This document shows positions 43,201-54,942 of a stretch of 64,000 nt of DNA, piece by piece. The stretch is taken from assembly GCA_963662155.1 (NCBI GenBank), contig OY759261.1, forward strand, positions 41,690,056 through 41,754,055, read 5' to 3'. Source of the DNA: Lamellibrachia columna (Eukaryota > Annelida > Polychaeta > Sabellida > Siboglinidae). The translations under genes and the position numbers were made by a program. Within the stretch, counting starts at the first letter, position 1, and each line of letters begins with the position of its first letter. Below the pieces are notes generated by a model. That model saw only the letters and a program-made list of their open reading frames with translations, was not told the DNA's origin and did not search any database.

Positions 43201-46200
43201 TCTCTTGCCTCTCTTTCTCTTGCCTCTCTTTCTCTTGCCTCTCTTTCTCTTGTCTCTCTTTATCTTGCCTCTCTTTCTCTTGTTTCTCTTTCTCTTGTCT
43301 CTCTTTCTCTTGTCTCTCTTTCTCTTACCTCTCTTTCTCTTGCCTCTCTTTCTCTTGCCTCTCTTTCTCTTACCTCTCTTTCTCTTGCCTCTCTTTCTCT
43401 TACCTCTCTTTCTCTTGCCTCTCTTTCTCTTGCCTCTCTTTCTCTTACCTCTCTTTCTCTTGCCTCTCTTTCTCTTGCCTCTCTTTCTCTTGTCTCTCTT
43501 TCTCTTACCTCTCTTTCTCTTGCCTCTCTTTCTCTTGCCTCTCTTTCTCTTGCCTCTCTTTCTCTTGCCTCTCTTTCTCTTGCCTCTCTTTCTCTTGCCT
43601 CTCTTTCTCTTGCCTATCTTTCTCTTGCCTCTCTTTCTCTTGCCTATCTTTCTCTTGCCTCTCTTTCTCTTGCCTATCTTTCTCTTGCCTCTCTTTCTCT
43701 TGACCCTCTTTCTATTGCCTCTCTTTCTCTTGCCTCTCTTTCTCTTGTCTCTCTTTCTCTTGCCTCTCTTTCTCTTGCCTCTCTTTCTCTTGCCTCTCTT
43801 TCTCTTGCCTCTCTTTCTCCTGCCTCTCTTTCTCTTGCCTCTCTTTCTCTTGCCTCTCTTTCTCTTGCCTCTCTTTCTCTTGTCTCTCTTTCTCTTGCCT
43901 CTCTTTCTCTTGCCTCTCTTTCTCTTGCCTCTATTTCTCCTGCCTCTCTTTCTCTTGCCTCTCTTTCTCTTGCCTCTCTTTATCTTGCCTCTCTTTCTCT
44001 TGTCTCTCTTTATCTTGCCTCTCTTTCTCTTGCCTCTCTTTCTCTTGACCCTCTTTCTCTTGCCTCTCTTTCTCCTGCCTCTCTTTCTCTTGCTTCTCTT
44101 TCTCTTGTCTCTCTTTCTCTTGCCTCTCTTTCTCTTGCCTCTCTTTCTCTTGACCCTCTTTCTCTTACCTCTCTTTCTCTTGCCTCTCTTTCTCTTGCCT
44201 CTCTTTCATTTGCCTCTCTTTATCTTGCCTCTCTTTCTCTTGACCCTCTTTATATTGCCTCTCTTTCTCCTGCCTCTCTTTCTCTTGCCTCTCTTTCATT
44301 TGCCTCTCTTTCTCTTGCCTCTCTTTCTCTTGCCTCTCTTTCTCTTGCCTCTCTTTATCTTGCCTCTCTTTCTCTTGCCTCTCTTTATCTTGCCTCTCTT
44401 TCTCTTGCCTCTCTTTCTCTTACCTCTCTTTCTCTTGCCTCTCTTTCTCTTGCCTCTCTTTCTCTTGCCTCTCACTGTGCCTTGGAAGATGATTCTGCCA
44501 GACCAGTGGACCTAGTGATATGGACATGAGCTCGCGTCTTCTTACTGTATACAGGAATTATTCGTGTTGTCCGATGTATTGGGTGATTATGCTGCGGACT
44601 TCCTCGTTGGTCCGTGTATGGGATGCGCAGGATGTTACGGTAGCATCTCGTCTCCGTCGATTGTATTCTTTAATTGTTAGTGTCCATGTCTCGCAAGCAT
44701 AAACAAAGAGTTATGTAACCACAGCCAACAGCAATCTTATTATGGTTTTCAGGATAATTGTTTTTAAATTTTTAGAAAGGTGTAATTTCAAATTGTACGA
44801 ATTGTACGTCATTTATTAAATTCATACTGCAGTTCAATGTAATCCTTATTCTACATTTAACAAGATTTGCCATCCAAGCCAAAGGCCCAGATGGCAAGTG
44901 GACAAGGAAGCCATTGGCTTATCGAGAGACCAACAATGTTCACCTACTTATAACCCGCCCTCCTGATATATGTGTCAACCTTGTTTTTAAACATATTCAT
45001 GCTGGTAGCAGTTACACAATCTGTAGACAATTCGTTCCATTCATTTATTGTCCTCTGTGAGAACGAGTGCTTCCTGATGTCCAATCTACATTGATCCTTT
45101 ACTAATTTTACCTCATGTCCTCTAGTTCTGCTATCCTTCTTGAGTGAGAAAAACATATTTCTATCAATAATTTCATACCCATTCAATATCTTAAAACCTT
45201 CAATCTGATCTCCTCTTAACCTCCTTGTCTCTAGAGTTGTTAAACCACATTCTTTCAGGCGTTCTTCATAACTAAGGTCTCTAAGTTCTGGAATCATTTT
45301 AGTTGCTCTCCTTTGTATGCGTTCAAGCGTATCTATATCCTTCTTACGATATGGTCTCCATGCTTGTATACAGTATTCTAAATGAGGTCTAACTATTGCT
45401 TTATAAAGAGGTATAATTAACTTTTTTCCCTTGTATGTTATGTTTCTTCTAATCAATCCAAGAATTTGATTACCCTTTGAAGCTGCAATACCACACTGCT
45501 CTGAAACTTTCATATCAGCGCTTATTGTAACTCCTAAGTCCTTTTCTTTTACAGTAGTACCCAGAACAGTATCTCCCATTTTATAGTTTACATTCAAGTT
45601 CCCATGTCCTGTATGTAGGCATTTACATTTCCCAAAATTGAACAGCATCTGCCATTTCTCAAACCATTTCACTAATCTGTCTAGATCGTTTTGTAAATGT
45701 TGTTTATCACCATCAGTATTAACCTTTCTAAACAGTTTTGTGTCATCCGCAAATTTCAGTTACTTGTTATACTGTCGTCCAAGTCATTGATATAAATTAA
45801 GAATAATATAGGTCCTAGTACTGACCCTTGAGGTACCCCACTCAAAACCGATTTCCAATTTGAAACTTCTCCATCTACTACAACTCGTTGTCTTCTGTCA
45901 GTCAGCCATTGTTCTATCCAGTCAGTTATGTTATCCCCGATACCATGGGCTTTTAATTTAAGTAGCAATCTTTGATGTGGCACTTTGTCAAAAGCTTTCT
46001 GAAAATCTAAGTAGATAATATCTACTGGCGATCCCACGTCTATCCACTTAGTGATTTCTTCCAAAAAACATAACATATTTGTTAAGCATGACCTTGCTTT
46101 AAGGAATCCATGTTGAGATGAATTTAATAATTTATGCTTAACGAGGAAGTCCACCATATGGTCTTTAATTAACCTTTCTAATAATTTACAAATCACTGAC

Positions 46201-49200
46201 GTTAAACTCACTGGTCTGGAATTCTCTGACTTATTTCTCGAACCCTTTTTAAATAATGGTATGATGTTTGCTTCTTCCCATTCAAACGGAACAACTCCCT
46301 CTTTTAATGACAAGTTGAATACTCTTGCAAGTGGTATATTGATTTGATCTACTGTTTCCATTAGTAATTTTGGAGGAATCCCATCCACTCCCGGTGATTT
46401 GTTATCCTTCATTGCCCTTATTTTCTTAGCTACCAATTCTGGAGTTACAACTAACGGTCCTAAATATTCAGATTTCGCCCCCTGAAATTTAGCATCAGCA
46501 ACTGGTAATGAACTAATATCTTCCTTGGTAAACACTGAACTGAAGTAACCATTTAGGTCTTCCGCCATTAAAAACCCCTGTGCTATTATATTTCCAGCAC
46601 TGTCTTCTAGAGGTCTAACCTTGTCTTGTACGTTTTGTTTACTCCTGACATATGCATACAAACTCTTGCTGTCATTTTTTATGTTACATGCCAGTTTTTG
46701 CTCATAGCTTCTTTTAGATTGTCTGATTTCAGTTGTAGCTGCATTAAGTGCCTCCTTGTATTTTGCATAGTCTTCTTCCTTTCTGGTACGCCTATAAACC
46801 CTCCATATAGTTTGTTTTAGCATTATTTTTCTAATAGCCTCTTTTGACAAGTGTTTCTTTCTACACCGTTTTCCTTGTTTTCGGAAGGGAACAAATGTAT
46901 CGATGATACTCTCAATTTCATATTTAAGAATGTTCCAGCATTCAATTGCGGTCTTATTCATCAGCATGTTATTCCAATCTAGCTGTGCTAAGTATTTTCT
47001 CATATCTTTGTAGTTACCTTTGTGGAAGTTTCTCTTGTACGTTTTCTTATTTTTACTTTCTGATTTTACATTGATGTCAAAATGTATTTGATTATGGTCA
47101 CTATTACCCAATGGTTCAAATATTTTTACATTGTCCACTAATTCTTTTTGTGATGACAAAACTATATCTAATACATTTTCTCCCCTGGTTGGTTCTAGTA
47201 CGTGCTGAGTAAGAAAGCTATCCTGGATTAAACATAGAAATTGTTGATCCTCAATCCCTGTGCTCTCTAGAGAATTCCATTGTATGTGTCCATGGTTAAA
47301 ATCTCCCATTATGATACATTCCCCTTTAATAACTTCCTTTATAGCGTTTTTTTATTTTTGTGTTGTCCTCTTCGTTTATGTTTGGACTTCGGTAAACTAA
47401 TCCAATAGTTAATTTTGAATTTCCTGAAACAATTTTGCACCAAACAGCTTCATCGCAATCTGCTTCCCTTTCTAGTTTTATTTCATAAGCCTGAATAGAT
47501 TCTTTAACATATAAAATAACTCCCCCGCCCCTTCTTCCTATTCGATCTTTCCTAAACATTACGTATCCTGTCAGTCCTAATTCAGCATCTGTTATATCTA
47601 TGTTGGCCCATGATTCAGTTATACCAATTATGTGAGGGTCAATATCTTCTACCATAATGTTTAATTCGTTTTTCTTATTTACTATTCTCCTTGCATTTAA
47701 ACATACGCATCTATAACCTTTTTCAGAGATGTTTTTCGGATGATTTGATATTGGTTTATCTGTGCTAGTGGCCTCTTGTTCTGCTTGAGACACCTCTAGG
47801 TAACCCCCCTGCACTTCTAGTTTAAAGAATGTTTACTTCCAAAAACATTTGTCATTGTACCCAAGTCGCTATCTACTGCTGCTGAAAGTTTGTCCGCGAA
47901 TACTGCCGCCCCCTTTCCACTTAAATGAAGCCCATCCTTCATGTACATATCTGCCCTCCCAACAAAACTTCCCCATAAATCCACAAATCCAACTTCCTCT
48001 TCCCTACACAGCCTCTGGACTAACATGTTAATTGCCATCCCCCGACAATTTCGATATTTGTGACCCCTCCTGCCCATTACAGGTAAAATCCCTGACAGTA
48101 TTACCTGCTCAACCCGCGTCTGTTTTAGTGTTCTGACCAACTGCCTATATTTCCTAACTATGGCAGTTGTACCCTCCCTCTCTACGCTATTTGTTCCTAC
48201 GTGTACTAAAACAGATCCACCCTTACCCGAGCCTACGATGTTTTTTACCCTCTCAGTTATCGCCTCTATTTTGGCTCCAGGCAAGCAGACCACCACATCA
48301 TCTCCCTTGTTTAAGACTCTGTCGGTCTTCCTAACTATCGAATCCCCCACAAACACCCTCGCTCTCTTCCTCACCCCCTCTATCACTGCTGCAGAATAAC
48401 TCTTCCTTTCGATCCCCTCCATCACATTCTGTCCTGACCCCTTCCCTCCTGTCTCCCCCACTTCCCACTCCTTTGCTCTTGTCTCTCCCACTCCCCTCTC
48501 CTTCACTCCGGTTGTTTTCCCTTCCGTCTCCCCCACTCCCTTCTCCTTCCCTCCTGTCTCCCCTACTCCCCTCTCCTTCACTCCGGTTGTTTTCCCTCCC
48601 GTCTCCCCCACTCCCTTCTCCTTCCCTCCTGTCGCCGCTACTCCCCTCTCCTTCACTCCGGTTGTCTTCCCTCCCGTCTCGTCTATCTGACGAATACCAC
48701 TGTTGTCGATAATATGTGCATACATATATTGACATTACATTCTTACATCTGTTCGGAAAATAAATATATGAACCTGCCAAAAACAAAGTTCAATATCTAA
48801 GTGAAAGACTTTGCAAATTCAAAATTAAAATCTGAAGTAGAAAACGTCCTAGCTACTATACATCCATGATAATAAATATAACTTGTCAGTTTGCAATGTT
48901 CGACTATTACAACGAAATCAGGATTACGCTGAAGGCAAAAGGTCCCTGGTCTTACATGCCCAACTACATATTTAATTATAATTATATTCCAGGCCTTGAG
49001 AAGTTCGGCGACACAGTTCTGCAACATTTCAAGCGCGTCATCGACCATCAGTATCCCAGCGACAGCTTGGGCGAGGTTCTTAGCGCGAAGGATATCCAGA
49101 GAATGGAACACGAGGCCTTCATGGTTCAACGATCACAGGTAAACAAATTATGTAAGAATTAAAGTAACACCAATAGTATGTACATGTATGTTCCTGGATG

Positions 49201-50542
49201 TTTTTGCGAATCAAATTACCTTGCAATAGTACGAAACACAATGTTCACCTCTCCAGAAGTATTCTTCTTTTCCATACTGCAGTCATATCACCCTGGTTAC
49301 TTCATAACTATTTTACAAATATTATTTAAACACATGTTTAGGTCAGAGTATGGCGAGTAAGTATCTAAATTATAACTATGCTTTTCAAAACATATACTCC
49401 ACACATTTATATTGTTTCGCTACTCTTCCTTTGCGTAGATGACGGTGTGTGTTTGATGCCACGCAGATTCTTCTCGGGAGAGACGCCGTGCTAAAGAAGA
49501 TCGAGCGCTACCTGACGGGAGAGTTACCGTCGCCCACGCCTTTAGTTCTCGTGGGATTCCCCGGGGCAGGTAAAAGTGCCGTAGTGGCTCATGTGGCCAG
49601 GATTGCATCAAACGACAGCACGTGCAAGGTGAATATCATATTTTATTATTTAGGCAGCTATTCGCATTATCGCCATGAGCACACTACGTAAATATGGCAT
49701 CACATTCGCATGTGAGTTGGAATTGAAGAAGCAGTTGCGTGAAGACTAGTATCAATAGAAACGAAACAGAACTGAAAATTACTGTTAGAAAGAACATACA
49801 AGTCACGTTATTGTAGGAATAGAAAGGATAAGTTAGTGTTAGGGTAAACAGAAAAGTCGAGTTATTTGAAGGAATAGAAAAGTCAAATTGGCGTTAGAAG
49901 GAACAAAAAAGCTCAGTGTTAGAAGGAACAGAAACAAGATAGCATATACATTGTAATGAGATACTAGTTATTCAAAATCAGTATAACGTTGCTGATATAT
50001 TTTGCTAGCCAGTAAGCAAAGTACTTTACGGCTTACTGGAAGCGCCTTAAATGTGTTTAAACGATAGTTGTTTGTATCTGTACACGGCTCGCTAGAAATG
50101 CATTATTTTATGTTTATATACGATATTTGTATTTTCCATGCAACATTCGGACTCGCTGCCATGCGACGATTATTTGTTGCAGACTTTCTATCACTTCGTT
50201 GGAGCTACATCAGGGTCGACCGACCTCTACCGACTTTTAGTGCAACTATGGCAGGAGCTGCTGCCCCCTGACGACAAAGTGCCGAGCGACTTCAACGACC
50301 TGAAGTACAGCATGGCGACCGTGCTGCGCAAGGCGGCCGAAAGCATAACTAAGAGTGGTCAGAAACGACTCGTGGTGCTCATTGACGCTCTCAACCAGAT
50401 GGATGACACAGGTTAAACAATCTCTACATCTAGTCTATATGTGGTCTTCTCCCTCCCAACGACATCCTTGGCTCCACTTCAACTCTCTCACGCCTCTCTC
50501 TGTCCACCCCGCCAAATCCCTCATTAAATATATGTCTCTCTC

Positions 50543-50617
<75 letters not shown>

Positions 50618-50997
50618 TCAATCACACTGAGTATTCACTTACGTTTTACCTCACTCATTAACTCACTCAAGCACTCGCTCGCACGCACGCACGCACGCAC
50701 GCACTCACTCACTCACTCACGCACGCACACACGCACTCGCTCAAACGGTAACTAATTTACTCACCACTCATTTGTTCACACATCTATCCATTAACAAACC
50801 GTTCTTGAATTTCCCTACACCCTCATTTTTGAAATGCCGAAAATGATTTATTTCTAACCTAGACTATCTTTTGTGTTTACCTGCCCTTAAGAAAGTCACT
50901 TTATTATTTTCAAAGGTAAGCCCAGTCTAAGTCACTTTGTCGTGCAGATGTTCCATTACAACTGTTTTGATTATTTGATCTATTTAGTTTATATGTG

Positions 50998-51053
<56 letters not shown>

Positions 51054-52088
51054 TGTGTGGCTTATTTAGTAAGATAAACAGCGCTTGCGTCATTGTTAGC
51101 CATATATTTACGCTTTTACGTATATATTTTTTAAAGTTATTGTAACATAAATCCTTCGTTTCCGTAATAAAACAGTATACAACTGCGTTCAACAAATTGC
51201 ATGTTACTCTCCACGGCTTACCTGAACTTGTCTACGTTCGGCAGGCGACGCGCATGCTTTGACGTGGCTTCCGAAAGAACTGCCTGAAAACGTTCGAATC
51301 ATCGTTAGTACACTGGAAGGGAAGTGCCTCGATGCACTGCGCAGCTCGGAAGTGACGCTACCGGAAGTGGCTGTCGACCCGCTCGATGTGAGGACGCGCA
51401 AGGAGATTATTTCACAGATACTCGCCGAATACAACAAGATACTGGACAAGAATCAGGTAATTGCCTTCATATTGCACATATATAAAAAAAGTGTGCACGT
51501 ACGTGCGTGCGTGCATGCGTGCATGCGTGCGTGTATAAACATACACGTAAATAATAAATAAGTTAATTTACTACCCGCTAAGTGTATATGTCGTCAGTGA
51601 TCACTTTTGTGCTGCTGAAGTAAATTATGTGGTGATATCCGATAACAAATATTCCTTTGTATGAGTTCTTATTATACAACTAGATTATTATTAGTTGCCC
51701 CTCACAGTGGCACATTACTTGAAATTGGTACATGTCTATTTTGTCCCGATGTGGCTGTTCTGGTCCCATCCTAAAAAGTAACTAATTCACAGTCAACGCA
51801 GCGGATTCATTAAACTTACTGTTGGATCGTCTGCGTACAGCTGGACGCGCTCGCCAGAAAATTCGACGCCGGACGTCCGCTGTTCTTGGCGGTCGCCAGC
51901 GAAGAGCTGCGTGTCTTCGGCGAGTTCCGTCGTCTTGACGAGAAGATCAATAATCTGGCAGGAGATCTTACAGCTCTTCTACAGCAGGTGCGTGCGTGCA
52001 TATGTTTGCGTATGCGTATGCGTATGCGTGCGTGCGTGCGTGCGTGCGTGTGTGTGTGTGTGTGTGTGTGTGCGTGCACGTGCGTGTG

Positions 52089-52153
<65 letters not shown>

Positions 52154-54909
52154 AGGATAAAACAAGCAAGCTCTCTATGAACACCAACAAATCGAAATCA
52201 ATGATGTATTAACATGTCTAGCAAAATATTAATTTCTATTATAAACACTGTACGAAAAGAGCCTTCCATTTTAGTTTTCTTGGTGTAACAATTCTTGAGG
52301 AAATGGACTAAGAAGCACACTGATAAATTACAAATTATTTTTAAGTCAGCAAAAACTTAAATAATAGCATTTAGTAAGCATAGCGTTCTCAAGGCAGTTT
52401 TATTTATCATACTAAGGTCAATAAATATTTTAAATTGAAGCCATATTTAAATTTCCAAGTGGTAATGCTATTTTACAAATTCACACACCGAAGATTTGAC
52501 TTGCATGTCTTAACATATATTGATTCCTCGCTGTCGTCAGGGAAGTTGTGCCATTCCACCCTGCTCTGTTTACCGCCCACCATCGTGCCGTCAACAATGG
52601 AAGTCCAACATTATCTTTAATCTGGCCACTCCACCTCCACTAGTTGTCTTCCTCTATTCCACTGTCCCTTGAACTCGTTTCTGAAGGTTTACCTCACAGG
52701 ATTCTTTCTGCGATAGGTTCTCTCTTATTTGGCTATTTTGGATCCTGTCTGCCCGGGTAACACCCATCATAGCTCGAAGGCTGCACATATCGTAAACTTC
52801 AAGGCACTCTCTCCTGTGATCTCAATGTCCAACCCTACAATAAGGGCCGCATATAGTTGGTGTTTAAGTATTGTTGATATGCTTTTGTTCGAAAATATGC
52901 CGTATAGAAATAAGCTGCATATAACACACTACCAACATATTTATATAATCTCCCGATACATGTCATGTATATATATATGGTGCGAATAAATATATACTGA
53001 TTCTGTCTGTTCTCGCATACGTCCTTCTATGGGTTAGTAACGACTATTTAGGCTGACATGATACTGATCAGCTCATACACATTAATAGGGTTGATAACGA
53101 TATTTATTTCTACATAACTATTCCAATAATTGTAACAAGGCTAACTAAACGTACGTTAAATTAGAAATAGTCAAAACCATATTTCTCCACAGGTCTTACA
53201 ACGAATTGTGAGCGAGAACGGTGGAGATCTCGTCGTGGCCACGCTTTGTCTCATTGAAGTCTCACGCTTCGGTCTTCTCGAGACGGAGTTGCTTGAACTA
53301 CTTGCCTCACAGCCGCGAGTGCCGTCGACGCCGCCACCAGAGAGCGGTACAGACGCAGTGGTCGGGAGACTGGTGCACTTAAATTATAAGAGTTATATGA
53401 TTTTCACAACACGCAGTTCAATGAAGTAATGCATACTTTGCCATAACTCAATTATATATAATCATTTTTGGAGGGAGAAGTTCGGTATATTTAACAGTGA
53501 TATACTCTGCTATCCTTAAGTACCATTATATTTATTTGTCTGCAGTGTACAGTAAAAGGAAAACACAGTAAAATATTGGTTATCTCTCAGTGCATAATAA
53601 GTGACAGACATGTGGCCGAACTGTAGTGGATGCGGGTGATGGCAACTTTGTTGATGCCCGCTGGTGCAATAGCATAACTCTCGTGTAGGAAGAGGATATG
53701 TAGGTCATTCGCAAGAGATGACAGTTGAAACGACAAGTCGATACTCCTGTATGTTACCTGTCATATGTGTTTTGAAAAAACATTGGTAGTCATGTATCAC
53801 ACGAACACATTTTCAAATCAGCAGATTCGATAGTTCAAATGGATAGGCCGATATATTTATTTTGAACATAAATAAAGCGAGATATTTCGCACTAAAATAA
53901 AAAAAAATACTTTAAGGTATTATTGACATGACAACCTGACCAAACTTGTATTTATGTAATATAAACGTGTCAGTACATTTTTCATCATCTGCTCGCAGTG
54001 GGCGATGGTCTACTTAGGTCTGAAGCCCCTCCTGCGGCCATCAGGCGGGTCCGGGGAAGGTCGACTCGACTTCTACCATCGCACCATCAGCAAGGCCGTC
54101 CGCGCCCTGTACCTCGCCGATAACGACGCCCCTGGCTGGTATCACGCAAAACAGGCAGACTATTTCGAGAAGTGGTAGGACAATTACTTTACTTTCCCGA
54201 TAGGCACATATATTATATAGTCCTAATAGCTCATTAACATGTAATGACATTATAAGTGCGTTATTGTTTACGAAAAGTAAAATAAACACAAGAAGTAAAG
54301 TATGCCTTAGTTGGAAATCCATTGAAATAAACCACGTTGTGCAAAATGGCCTTGTAGCACTCAAATATTCTAGTAAAACATCGATCAATGACACGGCTTC
54401 ATGATTTTAATTTGTTTGTTGACAACATTTATTTATAATGTGTCACGTGAAATTTATATTTTCTTTCTAATTGTTAATTGATTTATATGAACACTTTTCT
54501 TCCTCATATCTACCAATATCTCGTTCGCTGACATAACTATTGCTCATGTGCTTTGTTACAGTAATGCACTTTAATAGCATTTTAAATTACTCGTTGGTTC
54601 CATTTGCTCCTTCAGTGGCGACATTGAACGGCGAGCCGAGGAACTGCCGTATCACCTGGAGGCAATATCGGACACGGAGAGGTTAAAGGTGAACCTCCTA
54701 CAACAAGACATGTTCGACGAACTGTACCAGGAAGAAACAAAGATGCAGCTAATGGCTTACTGGCGTTTCATAGGTGGATATCCCCTGGCAGCCGCTGAAT
54801 ACGTCAAGGCACTGGAAACACACTTCAAGGTATACAGTCTAACACGTCTTCTGTAAGTGCGCGCACACCCAACATGCGTGCGCGGTTGCATGCGTGTTTG
54901 TATAATTGC

Positions 54910-54942
<33 letters not shown>

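Larger units (their letters stand above)
44840..48690 (-). mobile_element. CR1-like LINE, copy 2, nearly full length, antisense in intron 4
   Basis: On the minus strand ORF1 runs from about 48,690 (truncated within the [11 protein letters not shown] repeats) to 47,817 and contains the intact SGNH-esterase domain (GDSIV, HVGTN, DGLHLS). ORF2 begins at 47,814 with the endonuclease. A one-base expansion of an A run near 47,345 breaks it. It resumes at 47,309 ([14 protein letters not shown]) and runs through [30 protein letters not shown] and [21 protein letters not shown] second frameshift at about 45,757 lies just before the FADD box, and the thumb runs 45,672-44,944 ([19 protein letters not shown]). 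Only these two small lesions separate it from an intact ORF2. Confidence 0.93.

Noticed and set aside
43129..44529. Two open frames of over 450 codons encoding LSLAS and FLLPL repeats
   Set aside because: They are produced by a 15-bp minisatellite whose period is a multiple of three. They lie inside intron 4 of a well-supported gene and have no domain.
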